From Tsukamurella sp. 8F (lineage in GTDB: Bacteria > Actinomycetota > Actinomycetes > Mycobacteriales > Mycobacteriaceae): a stretch of DNA of 64,000 nt. The notes beneath the pieces were generated by a model. It had not been told where the DNA came from and ran no database searches. It worked only from the letters and a program-made list of their open reading frames with translations. Within the stretch, counting starts at the first letter, position 1; each line of letters begins with the position of its first letter. The DNA is taken from contig NZ_JARFTP010000007.1 in the NCBI RefSeq assembly GCF_029167375.1, forward strand, positions 1 to 64,000, written 5' to 3'. Below are positions 37,764 to 46,206 of this stretch, one piece after another. Both the position numbers and the translations under genes were made by a program.

Positions 37764-38564
37764 CTAGCCGCGGCGCCGCAGCCCGAAGCGCCAGATCAGC
37801 GCTGTCGCGAACCCGACACCGAGCAGCCACAGTCCGGCACCGTCGACCACGGCGGCGCCCGCGTGCAGGACGGTCGCGAACTGCCGGCCGCCGGGCGTGT
37901 GGCGGTGGACGATACCCACGCCGGGAAAGACCTCCCGGTTGCTGTCCACGGGGATCAGCACCCAGATCCCCGCCAGCGGAACCGCCTGTCCCACAGCCCA
38001 CCACGCGTTCTGCCGCCAGTGCCGGCGGCATCGCCACCGCGCGAGCAGGGGCCGGCGCGCAGTCGGGAGGAGGGCGGCCGCGACCGAGCACATACCCATC
38101 CAGATCAGCACCTGCAGCGCGACGCCCGCAACCGACATCGGCAGGAGCCGACGCGGCTCCATCGCGAGAGCGACGGCGGCGGTCGCCGCGACCAGCGGCC
38201 CGCCGATCAACAGCATCAGACTCAGATTCTTGACGACGACGATCCCCGCGATGGTCCGCAGACGCAGGCGGCCGCGCCGCAGAGGAGCGAGTTCGGAGAA
38301 CATGTTCGTGGTGGCCGGGTCCGCGAGGATGAACGTCGTGAAGTAGGTCATGATCGTGGACACCTTCGCGTGCCCGCTGAGGTCGAGCGGCTGGATCAGG
38401 AGCCACCCGAATGCCAGCGAGACGTTCAGGACCAACCCGCCCCACAACCGCGGCAGGGCTCGCGCCTCGACCACCGTCTGGCTCCAGACGGTGTGCAGCG
38501 GGGTCGCTACCGTCGCCGACCCTCGACCGCCCGGCGCAACCCGCCGGGCCCGGTCCGAAGTCAC
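37764..38564 (-). CDS. Hypothetical membrane protein
   Basis: About 266 residues with some six hydrophobic segments, such as LWGGLVLNVSLAFGWLLIQP, STIMTYFTTFILADPATTNM and IAGIVVVKNLSLMLLIGGPL. The overall shape resembles an ABC-2-type exporter permease, but I recognise no family. The GTG at 38564 is preferred because the only earlier start (38687) would overlap the divergent P450 gene. It precedes the FecB-like lipoprotein gene by 29 nt, so the two may act together. Confidence 0.6.
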   Translation of the reverse strand: MTSDRARRVAPGGRGSATVATPLHTVWSQTVVEARALPRLWGGLVLNVSLAFGWLLIQPLDLSGHAKVSTIMTYFTTFILADPATTNMFSELAPLRRGRLRLRTIAGIVVVKNLSLMLLIGGPLVAATAAVALAMEPRRLLPMSVAGVALQVLIWMGMCSVAAALLPTARRPLLARWRCRRHWRQNAWWAVGQAVPLAGIWVLIPVDSNREVFPGVGIVHRHTPGGRQFATVLHAGAAVVDGAGLWLLGVGFATALIWRFGLRRRG

Positions 38565-38673
38565 GTCACGATGATATTGAGCGACCTCGAGGAACGCTGT
38601 GTGCTCGGGAAAGCCCGTCGGTTTCCACCCTGGGGCGGATGTCCACTCGTCCCCCGAGCGGCATACTGCGCAT

Positions 38674-40020
38674 GTGACCACCACCACGCACGACCACGTC
38701 CCGAGCTACGCGGCGGACTGGCCGCCTGTGCCCAAGGGCGGTCTACCGCCCGGGCTCCGGTGGCCGGCACTGGCGCAGAGCGTCGCCCTCATCCGGTTCA
38801 GACACTCGTTCGTGCCGTGGCTGCACCGCCGGTACGGAGATGTGTTCACCATCCGGGTCGTGCCCCACGGGCGGCAGATCGTGATGTTCTCGCGGCCCGA
38901 GCACATCCGCGAGATATTCGCGGGTGACCCCGAGGTGTTCTACGCCGGGAAGGGTAATGCGTCCCTCGGCACACTCATGGGTGAGCACTCGCTGCTGCTC
39001 GTCGACGCAGCCGAGCACAAGCGGGCCCGCAAGCTCCTGATGCCGGCGTTCACCGCCCGTGCGCTGAAGGGTTACGAGGCCATGGTGCACGGGATCGCGT
39101 CGGCCGAGGTCGAGAGCTGGAGCACCGGGACGTCGTTCCGCTCGCTGGACCGGATGAACGCGGTGACGCTCGAGATCATCATGCAGGTCGTGTTCGGGCT
39201 GACCGACGAGGCGCAGCTGGCGCGCCTCCGGCCGCTGCTGCGCGCCGTGATCGACGTCAGCCCCGCTGTCCTGGTGGGCGTCGGCTACCCGCGGCTGCAA
39301 CGCTTCGGCATCTGGAAGACGTTCGTGGAGAACCAATCCCGGCTCGACGACGCCCTGTACGAACTCATCGCGGAGCGCCGGGCAGACAGTTCGCTCGAGG
39401 GCCGCTCTGACGTCCTTTCCCGGCTGATGCTGGTCGGCGGCCACGAGGGCGAGGTGCCGCTCAACGACGCAGAGCTGCGCGACCAGCTGATCACGCTGTT
39501 GCTCGCGGGACACGAGACCACGGCGACGGCGCTCGCCTGGACGCTGTACGAGCTGGGCCGCTCGCGAGCGCAGCTGACGCGCGCACAGCAGGCCGTCGAC
39601 GACGATGACGACGCATACCTCGAGGCCGTGCTCAAGGAGTCCATGCGGCTGCACCCGGTGATCCCGATGGTCAATCGGCTGCTCATGAAGCCCGCCACCA
39701 TCGGCGGCATCGACCTGCCGGCGGGCGTCAGCGTTGCACCCTCGATCATCCTCAGTCACCTCGAGAACTTCCCCGATGCCGGCGAGTTCCGACCGACGCG
39801 GTTCCTCGACGAGAAGGTCGCCCCCAACTCGTGGATTCCGTTCGGCGGGGGCGTCCGAAGGTGCATCGGGGCGGGATTCTCGTTGATGGAGGGCACGGCG
39901 GTACTGCGCGAGGTGCTGCGGCGCTACGACGTGACCGCCGACGGCGACGACGAACCCAAGGTCCGGAACATCACCAGCGTGCCCGGCCGGGGTGCCCGGA
40001 TCAGCGTGTCGCCGCGCTAG
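38674..40020 (+). CDS. Cytochrome P450
   Basis: Soluble heme monooxygenase of 448 residues. The I-helix oxygen-binding motif AGHETTATALAW, the ExxR pair in LKESMRLHP and the heme loop PFGGGVRRCIGAGF with Cys397 as axial ligand are all present. The proline-rich opening PPVPKGGLPPGLRWPA is typical of bacterial P450s near the CYP102/CYP110-like group, but no subfamily is assigned. GTG at 38674 is chosen because the upstream frame overlaps the divergent membrane-protein gene. No ferredoxin or reductase gene is adjacent. Its TAG stop overlaps the TAG stop of the convergent M24 peptidase gene. Confidence 0.92.
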   Translation: MTTTTHDHVPSYAADWPPVPKGGLPPGLRWPALAQSVALIRFRHSFVPWLHRRYGDVFTIRVVPHGRQIVMFSRPEHIREIFAGDPEVFYAGKGNASLGTLMGEHSLLLVDAAEHKRARKLLMPAFTARALKGYEAMVHGIASAEVESWSTGTSFRSLDRMNAVTLEIIMQVVFGLTDEAQLARLRPLLRAVIDVSPAVLVGVGYPRLQRFGIWKTFVENQSRLDDALYELIAERRADSSLEGRSDVLSRLMLVGGHEGEVPLNDAELRDQLITLLLAGHETTATALAWTLYELGRSRAQLTRAQQAVDDDDDAYLEAVLKESMRLHPVIPMVNRLLMKPATIGGIDLPAGVSVAPSIILSHLENFPDAGEFRPTRFLDEKVAPNSWIPFGGGVRRCIGAGFSLMEGTAVLREVLRRYDVTADGDDEPKVRNITSVPGRGARISVSPR

Positions 40021-40745
40021 TCGCCGTGCAGCGGTCTGCCGACCGGCTGGTCGCGGCGGATATCGAGGAGTTGCTCGTAGAAGCCTCCGAAGCGGCGATC
40101 CCGGTCGAGCAGGTGCACCTCGAGGATCCAATGGGCGGGATTCCCGCCGACGACGTGGTCGTGCAGCCGAGTCTTCGATCCGGGGGCGATATAGGACGCG
40201 ATCTTGTCGCCGGGGATGCGCTCGTGCGGGAAGTCGCCTACGAGGTGGCCCGCGATCTCGCCGCCGAACAGGTACCCGGCGTCCGCCGCCAAGTCGCAGA
40301 CGACGTCATAGAGTCCCTCGCCGGTGACATCCGGATCCGCGTCGAACGCGGCCCGGCCCGCGAGCCATACCGTTTCCAACGCGTCGCGGAGAGCCGCCTT
40401 CTCGGGATCGTCTCCCAGCACGTAGGTGCGCCCGAAGTCCGCCTCCCACGCCGCGAAGATGGGGCCGAAGTCCAGGAACACGATGTCGTCGTCGCCGAGC
40501 GTTCGGTCGGGCGGGTTCTTGCGGAACACTTCTAGCGTGTTGGCGCCGGCGCGCACGATCCGCTTGTGCCAATAGCGTTCGACGCCGTAGCGCTCTGCAG
40601 CCAGTTCCTGGATCGCATCGCTCACATCGCGCTCGCTCCGGCCGGGTGCGATCAGCCCGCGAGACACGACCTCGTCGAACAGCGCCTCGGCACGCTCCTC
40701 CGCATCGACGAGTGCCGCCACCCTGCTCATGTCGTCCGTCGCCAC
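40017..40745 (-). CDS. M24 family metallopeptidase-like protein
   Basis: Pita-bread-fold protein of 242 residues related to aminopeptidase P and methionine aminopeptidase. Regions matching the fold include DDIVFLDFGPIFAAWEADFGRTYVLGDD (as adjacent segments), EIAGHLVGDFPHE and the terminal ILEVHLLDRD. The metal ligands are partly visible (Asp in LDFGP and DFGRT, His in AGHLVG, Glu in ILEVH); whether all five are intact needs alignment. The GTG at 40745 is selected for its GGGAGGA site; an ATG at 40730 is an alternative. It is convergent with the P450 gene. Confidence 0.82.
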   Translation of the reverse strand: MATDDMSRVAALVDAEERAEALFDEVVSRGLIAPGRSERDVSDAIQELAAERYGVERYWHKRIVRAGANTLEVFRKNPPDRTLGDDDIVFLDFGPIFAAWEADFGRTYVLGDDPEKAALRDALETVWLAGRAAFDADPDVTGEGLYDVVCDLAADAGYLFGGEIAGHLVGDFPHERIPGDKIASYIAPGSKTRLHDHVVGGNPAHWILEVHLLDRDRRFGGFYEQLLDIRRDQPVGRPLHGD

Positions 40746-41076
40746 GATGCTTCCTCCCTGCCCGTATGCATCCGACCTCGCCGCCACGGTAGACGAGATC
40801 CCCGCCTGCCTGTTCACGCACGCTGCATCTGAGCCACACCGTTCGTCGCGCCCGGAACCGTGCTCGGGGGGTGCACGGTCGGGTTCCCGGTCGCGGGGAG
40901 GGACATCGATCCGTCGGCACGATCGCCATACTCCGCCGGCGACGACGATTCGTTCGGCCGCTACGGCCTGTCGATTCGTCGCCGCGTAGTATTTCGAGGC
41001 AAAATTACCAATGTTGCCGAATTCCAATCACGGGGTGGAGACGCCCGCCCCGCAGCCTCGATCGTGATGGAGTAGA
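40746..41076. other. Non-coding stretch upstream of the M24 and acyltransferase genes
   Basis: About 330 nt between divergent genes. It includes an AT-rich island at 40985-41035 in an otherwise GC-rich sequence, with a TAGTAT hexamer at 40987-40992 that could be a -10 element, but no convincing -35. No RNA gene or small protein was recognised. Confidence 0.4.
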
Positions 41077-42279
41077 GCGTCGACCACCAACGAAACAGCC
41101 CCGGCAGTCAACCCGGTCCGCAGTAGCCCGAAGCGAGACCGGGCGCTCACGGCGGACCTGGTCCGCGTCGTGTTGTTCGCGGGTGTGGTGTTCTCGCACT
41201 GCGTCACCACGATCAACTTCACGCCAGGTGTACTGCGCTCCGCCGGCCTGATCAGCGTGCTACTCCATATGACCCGCTACGGGTTCGTGGCGGTCACCCT
41301 GTTCGTACTGGTCTTGAGCATGCAGGGGCGGCACATGACCGCCGGACAGTTCTGGCGCAGGCGGTTCGGCCTCGTGGTCGCGCCTTACCTGGTGTGGACG
41401 GTGACGTACAACGTCACGGACCACCTGCTCCTGGCGAACCACCCGTTCACCGGGATCCGTCAATTCCTCCTGGACGTAGGGCGGACCGCCGTCACGGGTG
41501 ACGCGAAGTATCAGCTCTACTTTCTGCTGATCTCGATGCAGATCTACCTGTTCTTCCCGTTGCTGTCGCGGTTCATGGCCAGGACGGCGCGCCATCCGTG
41601 GCTGGTGCTGTTCTGTGCCCTGCTCGTGCAGGTGGCGGCGTTCGCCGGCTACCAGTACTCGTCCCGCCCTTCGTTCCAGCCCTGGGCCGAGCTGTACGTA
41701 CACACCTGGAAGTTCCTCCCGATGTACACGCTGTTCGTCGCGATCGGGATGCTCGCCGCTCAGCACCGCGAGGCGGTGACCTCCTGGCTCCGGGCACACG
41801 TGCTCTCCGTCGGCGCAGTGTGCGTCCTCGGGTCGGCGCTCAGCATCGCCGCATACCTGCGCGCGACGGCTCCCGGCGTCGTCCCCGTCCTCGCCACGAC
41901 CGCGTGGAACCCGAAATACCTGCCCTGGTTCGTCGGCGGTTTCGTCCTGCTGTGGACGGTCGCGATGCTGTGGGACGAGCAGCGGGCGAAGGGACGCCCA
42001 GTAGGTCGCCGCATCGTGTCGTACGCCACGGTGCGCGCGTTCGGCGCGTTCGCTGTACACCCGTTGATCCTCGACGTCCTGGGCAACTGCGGCTTCTTCG
42101 GGAAGCTCTACGAGTGGTTCCCCGACTCGACCACGAAGCGCACTCTGGTGCTCACGGTGACCGTGTTGGCGCTGTCCCTCGTGTTCATCGAGATCGCCCT
42201 GCGTACCCCGTTCAGCCGGTGGCTCGTGGCACGCGATCGCATGCCGATGCCGCGGCGGCCGTCCGCCGACCGGCGATGA
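41077..42279 (+). CDS. Acyltransferase 3 family membrane protein, start unclear
   Basis: Ten-helix acyltransferase without an SGNH domain, up to 400 residues. Features include LTADLVRVVLFAGVVFSHC in the first helix, FGLVVAPYLVWTVTYN, KYQLYFLLISMQIYLFFPLL and the late FGAFAVHPLILD. The reading frame is open from 41068, yet the first ATG/GTG/TTG is GTG at 41170, which would cut into the first helix. At 41077 the codon GCG, 4 nt after GGAG, sits where a GTG start would be expected. The coordinates use that position as the probable ancestral start. The substrate is unknown; an exopolysaccharide or other surface glycan is plausible. Confidence 0.75.
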   Translation, partial: ASTTNETAPAVNPVRSSPKRDRALTADLVRVVLFAGVVFSHCVTTINFTPGVLRSAGLISVLLHMTRYGFVAVTLFVLVLSMQGRHMTAGQFWRRRFGLVVAPYLVWTVTYNVTDHLLLANHPFTGIRQFLLDVGRTAVTGDAKYQLYFLLISMQIYLFFPLLSRFMARTARHPWLVLFCALLVQVAAFAGYQYSSRPSFQPWAELYVHTWKFLPMYTLFVAIGMLAAQHREAVTSWLRAHVLSVGAVCVLGSALSIAAYLRATAPGVVPVLATTAWNPKYLPWFVGGFVLLWTVAMLWDEQRAKGRPVGRRIVSYATVRAFGAFAVHPLILDVLGNCGFFGKLYEWFPDSTTKRTLVLTVTVLALSLVFIEIALRTPFSRWLVARDRMPMPRRPSADRR

Positions 42280-42329
42280 ACGAGATGATGGACCAGATAT
42301 TGGTGTGAGCGGACGGCGGGTGTGAGCGG

Positions 42330-43199
42330 ATGACGATGCGGATCGGTCTGATAGGTGCGGGCCCCTGGGCGCGCGAGACGCACGTGCCGGCGCTCGCGGC
42401 GCACCCCGGCGTCGAGTTCGTGGGCGGCTGGGCACGGGATGCGGCCGCAGCCGCCGAGGTGTTCCCTCACTCGTTCGACTCCCCCACGGCATTGTTCGAC
42501 GCTGTGGATGCGGTGTCGTTCGCGGTTCCACCGGACGTGCAGGCGCCACTCGCGACCGAGGCAGCCAGGGCCGGGAAGCACCTCGTCCTCGACAAGCCGA
42601 TCGCCCTGGACCTGGCCGTCGCCGCATCGCTGGCGGAGACTGTGCGATCAGCGGGCGTGCGCTCCATCGTCACCTTCACCCGCCGTTTCGCACCCGAGAC
42701 CCGTGAGTTCCTCGCGCGTGCAACTCAGCTCGCGCCCGTCGCGGCGGAGGCGCAGTGGCTCTCGGGCGCCGCGCTCGGGGGGCGGTTCGCGGCCTCGCCG
42801 TGGCGGCAACGCGAGGGCGCGCTGTTCGACGTCGGACCGCACATCCTGGATCTGGTCGACGCGGCAGCGGGAGCCATAGAATCCGTCACCGCGGCGTGCT
42901 ACGACCCCGGGAGCGACACCTGGACGGCGCAGCTCGCCCACGCCGGCGGCGCCGCATCCGCAGTCTCGCTGTCGTTGCGCACGCCCGTCGTTCCGACGGT
43001 GTTGCGTGTGTCTGCGCACTCGTCATCCGGCGTCGTCGTGCTCGACCGCCGCGACGCACCGGCGGTCGACTGCTTCGCTGTTCTGCTCGACGAGTTCCTG
43101 GAGTCCATCGCGACCGGGGTCGACCATCCGCTCAGCGTGCACCGCGGACTGCACATCCAGCGGGTCATCCGTGGCATCCAGGACTGGACCGGAGCCTGA
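42330..43199 (+). CDS. Gfo/Idh/MocA family oxidoreductase
   Basis: NAD(P)-dependent dehydrogenase of 289 residues. The Rossmann motif GLIGAGPWARETHVPALAAH is at the N-terminus, and AGKHLVLDKPIALDL carries the conserved EKP-type motif as DKP. The C-terminal alpha/beta domain includes GGRFAASPWRQREGALFDVGPHILDL with the usual Asp and His pair. Family members act on sugars, inositols or related alcohols; the substrate is not apparent. It is followed by a hairpin terminator, so it is probably the last gene of its transcript. Confidence 0.88.
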   Translation: MTMRIGLIGAGPWARETHVPALAAHPGVEFVGGWARDAAAAAEVFPHSFDSPTALFDAVDAVSFAVPPDVQAPLATEAARAGKHLVLDKPIALDLAVAASLAETVRSAGVRSIVTFTRRFAPETREFLARATQLAPVAAEAQWLSGAALGGRFAASPWRQREGALFDVGPHILDLVDAAAGAIESVTAACYDPGSDTWTAQLAHAGGAASAVSLSLRTPVVPTVLRVSAHSSSGVVVLDRRDAPAVDCFAVLLDEFLESIATGVDHPLSVHRGLHIQRVIRGIQDWTGA

Positions 43200-43222
43200 C
43201 GGCGCGCGGCACGGGATCACAT

Positions 43223-43259
43223 AAGGCCCCGCCCGGAAACTGTGTCCGGCCAGGGCCTT
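43223..43259. terminator. Terminator between the oxidoreductase gene and tRNA-Gly
   Basis: AAGGCCC (43223-43229) pairs with GGGCCTT (43253-43259), with an inner CCGG/CCGG stem. A short T run follows on the plus strand. It lies between the oxidoreductase stop and the convergent tRNA-Gly and could serve both. Confidence 0.65.
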
Positions 43260-43264
43260 TCGTG

Positions 43265-43338
43265 TGGAGCGGGCGACGGGAATCGAACCCGCGTAGCCAG
43301 TTTGGAAGACTGGGGCTCTACCATTGAGCTACGCCCGC
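43265..43338 (-). tRNA. tRNA-Gly (anticodon UCC)
   Basis: Complete cloverleaf on the minus strand: acceptor GCGGGCG with CGCCCGC, D-arm TAGCTCAATGGTAGAG, anticodon loop CTTCCAA with anticodon TCC, T-arm GGGTTCGATTCCC, and an encoded CCA. Length 74 nt. Confidence 0.97.
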
Positions 43339-43425
43339 GTGCTTGCGCGGTTCGACTCTACCGGGTCGGGGCGGCCTGACGAAATCCGGGCAGGCCCGTC
43401 GCCCGGCCGACGGAAGGAGACGCGG

Positions 43426-43992
43426 GTGCGCCTTCGCGGATGGCTCCCACCGGCTTTGCTCGTCCTACTGCCCGTGACCCTCGCGGGGTGCTCGCAGACG
43501 GTCGACGGGAGCGCGCAGCCCGCACCCGGCGTCACGGTCACGGTCCCCGGTGCGGCGAGGCAGGGAGCGCCCGGTTCGACGAATCCGCAACCGACGTCCC
43601 CGCGGCCCACGACTCCGCGCAGCACGACGGCAACGCCCGAGGCGGCTGTGCCGATCCCGCCCAACGGGGACGGCTACACGTTCGTCCAGACCAACTCGGG
43701 CAAGGCGCAGTGCCAGGTGAGCACCAGCGCCGTCGGGTGCCAGGTCCTGTTCGATCAGCCCGGCCCCGTCACCGCTGACGGCCTGCAGGCCAACGGCGTC
43801 AATGTCACCGCCGGCGGCGCGGTGCAGTACATACAAGGCAACCTCGGCGACCCTCCGTACTTCACGATGGACTATGCCACCTATACGGCCCAGGGCTGGA
43901 CGATCAAGGCCACCTACGACGGCACGCGATTCACCAACAACGCCACGGGCCACGGCATGTACGTCAATATCTCGGGGGTGCAGTCGTACTGA
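43426..43992 (+). CDS. Secreted lipoprotein of unknown function
   Basis: A 188-residue lipoprotein with signal peptide and lipobox LAGC (LLPVTLAGCSQ), a Thr/Pro/Ser-rich linker to about residue 80, and a compact C-terminal domain with two cysteines (AQCQVSTSAVGCQVLF) that may form a disulphide. It resembles hypothetical lipoproteins common in Mycobacteriales, but no function is known. The GTG start is supported by GGAAGGAGA about 6 nt upstream. Its end overlaps the convergent ArsR-type regulator gene by 29 nt. Confidence 0.82.
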   Translation: MRLRGWLPPALLVLLPVTLAGCSQTVDGSAQPAPGVTVTVPGAARQGAPGSTNPQPTSPRPTTPRSTTATPEAAVPIPPNGDGYTFVQTNSGKAQCQVSTSAVGCQVLFDQPGPVTADGLQANGVNVTAGGAVQYIQGNLGDPPYFTMDYATYTAQGWTIKATYDGTRFTNNATGHGMYVNISGVQSY

Positions 43993-44755
43993 CCGCCGCC
44001 CAATCGATCCCGAACCACTCCTCGAGGGCATCCGAGCCCGACGGGGTGACGCGGATAGCACGGTAGAGGGGCAGCCGCTCCGCCCAGCCCGCGCGCAGGA
44101 ACCGATCGCGGACTGCGCTTCCCGCAGCGCCAGCGAGGTGGTGGCGGGTCTCGGTCCAGTCGATGCAGTACCGGATCTCGGGCCGGCGGGACCCCTCGGG
44201 AATCCGAATGTCCATGCGGTGCAGAAACTCCCGCCCCGGCGCGGTGAGCCGGTAGTCCAGCTCGTGTCCCGCGGACGCGGGCCGGTCGCCACCCGCGTGC
44301 CCGGCGTTTCCATGCGCGTCGCCGCCGTGGAACAGCCCGTCCCCGCCCACGACATAGCCGTGCTCCAGCAGGGAGCCCATTATCGCGACACCTAGGCGGC
44401 CCGCGAAGTGGTCGTAGCAGGTCCGCGCGGTCCGCAGCCGCTCCGCGCGCGTCGCCGACCTGAGCGAACGCGACTCCTCCCGGGGCGCGAACGCCGCCAG
44501 TCGCTCCACCAGCTCCCCGACGTGGGGACCGGCCAGCCGGAACCACCGATTGCGTCCCTGCGAACGGACGACGAGCAGGCCACCGTCGACGAGTCGACTC
44601 AGGTGCGCACTCGCAGTGGACCGCGAGACGCCGGCCTCGTCGGCCAGCACCCCCGCCGCCAACTCGCGACCGTCCAACAACGACAACAGGATCCGGCTGC
44701 GCGTGCGGTCGGCGAAGAGATCTCCGACGCGCGCCAGATCGGCGTCACCCGACAT
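43964..44755 (-). CDS. ArsR-type winged-helix regulator with His-rich insert
   Basis: Regulator of 263 residues. The N-terminal winged helix (SRILLSLLDGRELAAGVLAD, SRSTASAHLSRLVDGGLLVV) is of the ArsR/SmtB type. A long C-terminal half contains a Gly/His-rich stretch around residues 136-166 with His143, His148, His153 and His164, and a possible metal-binding cysteine in RTCYDHFAG (Cys113). The ATG follows AGGAGG. It overlaps the MFS gene by 11 nt, so the two form an operon in which it probably represses the efflux gene; the inducer could be a metal or a drug. Confidence 0.82.
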   Translation of the reverse strand: MSGDADLARVGDLFADRTRSRILLSLLDGRELAAGVLADEAGVSRSTASAHLSRLVDGGLLVVRSQGRNRWFRLAGPHVGELVERLAAFAPREESRSLRSATRAERLRTARTCYDHFAGRLGVAIMGSLLEHGYVVGGDGLFHGGDAHGNAGHAGGDRPASAGHELDYRLTAPGREFLHRMDIRIPEGSRRPEIRYCIDWTETRHHLAGAAGSAVRDRFLRAGWAERLPLYRAIRVTPSGSDALEEWFGIDWAAVSTTAPPRY

Positions 44756-46106
44756 CGCAGGGCACCTCCTCCGGGGGCCGGCTCACCGTCGCGGCGAGGC
44801 TGGTACGGATCCCGACCACGAGTATCACCGCAGTGGCGGCGAATACCACCGCAAGGGCGCCTGCATCAGCCCCGCAGGCACTGAAGGCGGCGCCCAGGAC
44901 GGCTACGCCGAGCGCGCCGCCCGTCTGCCGCGCGCAGTTCAGCACGGCACCTGCGAGGCCGGCGTGCGCCGGCGGCGCCTCGGCGAGGGCGATCGACGTC
45001 ATCGCCGGCATGGCGAGCGATGCGAGGCCGATCGCCGTCTGTCCCGCGATCACCGCGGCGGGACTGCTCGCGCCGAGCGCCACGCCCGCCGCGCCCGCCG
45101 CGGCACACCCGAAGCCGACGACCATCGGGATGCGTGGGCCGAAGCGCGCCGTCAGGAACCCACTGCTCGTGGAACCGAAGGCGACCACGATGGTCATCGG
45201 CAGGATGGCCATACCGGTCCCTAGGACCGAGAACCCGTGCACCGACTGCAACCCGAGCCCCACGCACAGCAGTGCGCCGTAGAGCGCGAAGTTGAACACG
45301 AAGCCCGTCGCGATCGCGCTGCGGAACCGGCCGGGTGTCAACATGTCTCGCGGAATCATCGGGACGCTCCCCCGCTCGGAAGCGACGAATGCGACGAACA
45401 CGAGGACCGTGACCGTGGCGAGCGCCGCCGCGAGCACCCAGCGCGCCTGCCCCGCCTCGATGATCGCCGCCGTGCCGAGCGCGAGCGCCGCGGCGGCGAG
45501 CGCCGTGCCCCGCACCGCGAGCCGCCCCTCGCGTCTCGCCGAGGAGGGTGCCGTGCGCCCCACCGCCGCTCCGGCCGCGAGTGCGATAGGCACGCCCACC
45601 CAGAACACCGACCGCCAGCCGAACGCCGCGGCGAGCGCACCCCCTACCGGCGGGCCGGCCGCGAATCCGGCGCTCGCAACGCCGCCCCACACACCGAGCG
45701 CGCGAGCTCGGACGGCGGGTTCCGGGTACACCTCGCCGATCATCGCGAGCGAGCTCGGCAGTATCAGCGCAGCCCCGATGCCTGCGGCCACCCGGCACGA
45801 GATCAGTGCCGCCCAGCCAGGCGACAGGGCGCATCCCGCGGTGGCGGCGGCGAAGAGCACGAAGCCGAGAACACACACGTGACGCCGACCGAAACGGTCC
45901 GCTGCGGGACCGGCCGCCAGCATCAACGCCGCGAACGGGATGGTGTAGCCGTCTACGGCCCACTGCGCCAGCCCCAGATTCCCGCCGAGATCGCTGCGCA
46001 TGGTGTCCAGCACGGTGTTGATCACCGTGGCATCGAACTGGATCAGCCCGAACGCGAGCGACAGTGCGACGAGCGCGGTGGCGCGGCGGAGCGGCGTGGT
46101 CGGCAT
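44745..46106 (-). CDS. MFS drug-efflux transporter (DHA2-like)
   Basis: Membrane transporter of 453 residues with twelve to fourteen helices. QFDATVINTVLDTMRSDLG in the first helix, the loop DRFGRRHVCVLGFVLF and the motif-C-like GFAAGPPVGGALAAAFGWRSVF mark an EmrB/QacA-type drug:H+ antiporter. The ATG at 46106 is selected over a longer upstream frame because it gives the normal first helix and has GGTGGGAG upstream. It is coupled to the downstream ArsR-type regulator gene. Confidence 0.9.
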   Translation of the reverse strand: MPTTPLRRATALVALSLAFGLIQFDATVINTVLDTMRSDLGGNLGLAQWAVDGYTIPFAALMLAAGPAADRFGRRHVCVLGFVLFAAATAGCALSPGWAALISCRVAAGIGAALILPSSLAMIGEVYPEPAVRARALGVWGGVASAGFAAGPPVGGALAAAFGWRSVFWVGVPIALAAGAAVGRTAPSSARREGRLAVRGTALAAAALALGTAAIIEAGQARWVLAAALATVTVLVFVAFVASERGSVPMIPRDMLTPGRFRSAIATGFVFNFALYGALLCVGLGLQSVHGFSVLGTGMAILPMTIVVAFGSTSSGFLTARFGPRIPMVVGFGCAAAGAAGVALGASSPAAVIAGQTAIGLASLAMPAMTSIALAEAPPAHAGLAGAVLNCARQTGGALGVAVLGAAFSACGADAGALAVVFAATAVILVVGIRTSLAATVSRPPEEVPCDVG

Positions 46107-46206
46107 GCTCCCACCCTGACGCCGAAACGGTTCGGCGGGCAACGAAATATACGACTGCGGGTCGGTAGGATCCGAGTCGGCCACATCGCGAGCGGAAGGA
46201 CCGGCG

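Noticed and set aside
37748-37768. Repeated GCTAGC near the FecB-like gene as a metal box
   Set aside because: The two 6-bp palindromes do not resemble an IdeR or Zur consensus, and one contains the stop codon of the membrane-protein gene.
37735-38445. N-terminal extension of the FecB-like lipoprotein
   Set aside because: It overlaps the membrane-protein gene in another frame, and the signal peptide with lipobox begins at 37734.
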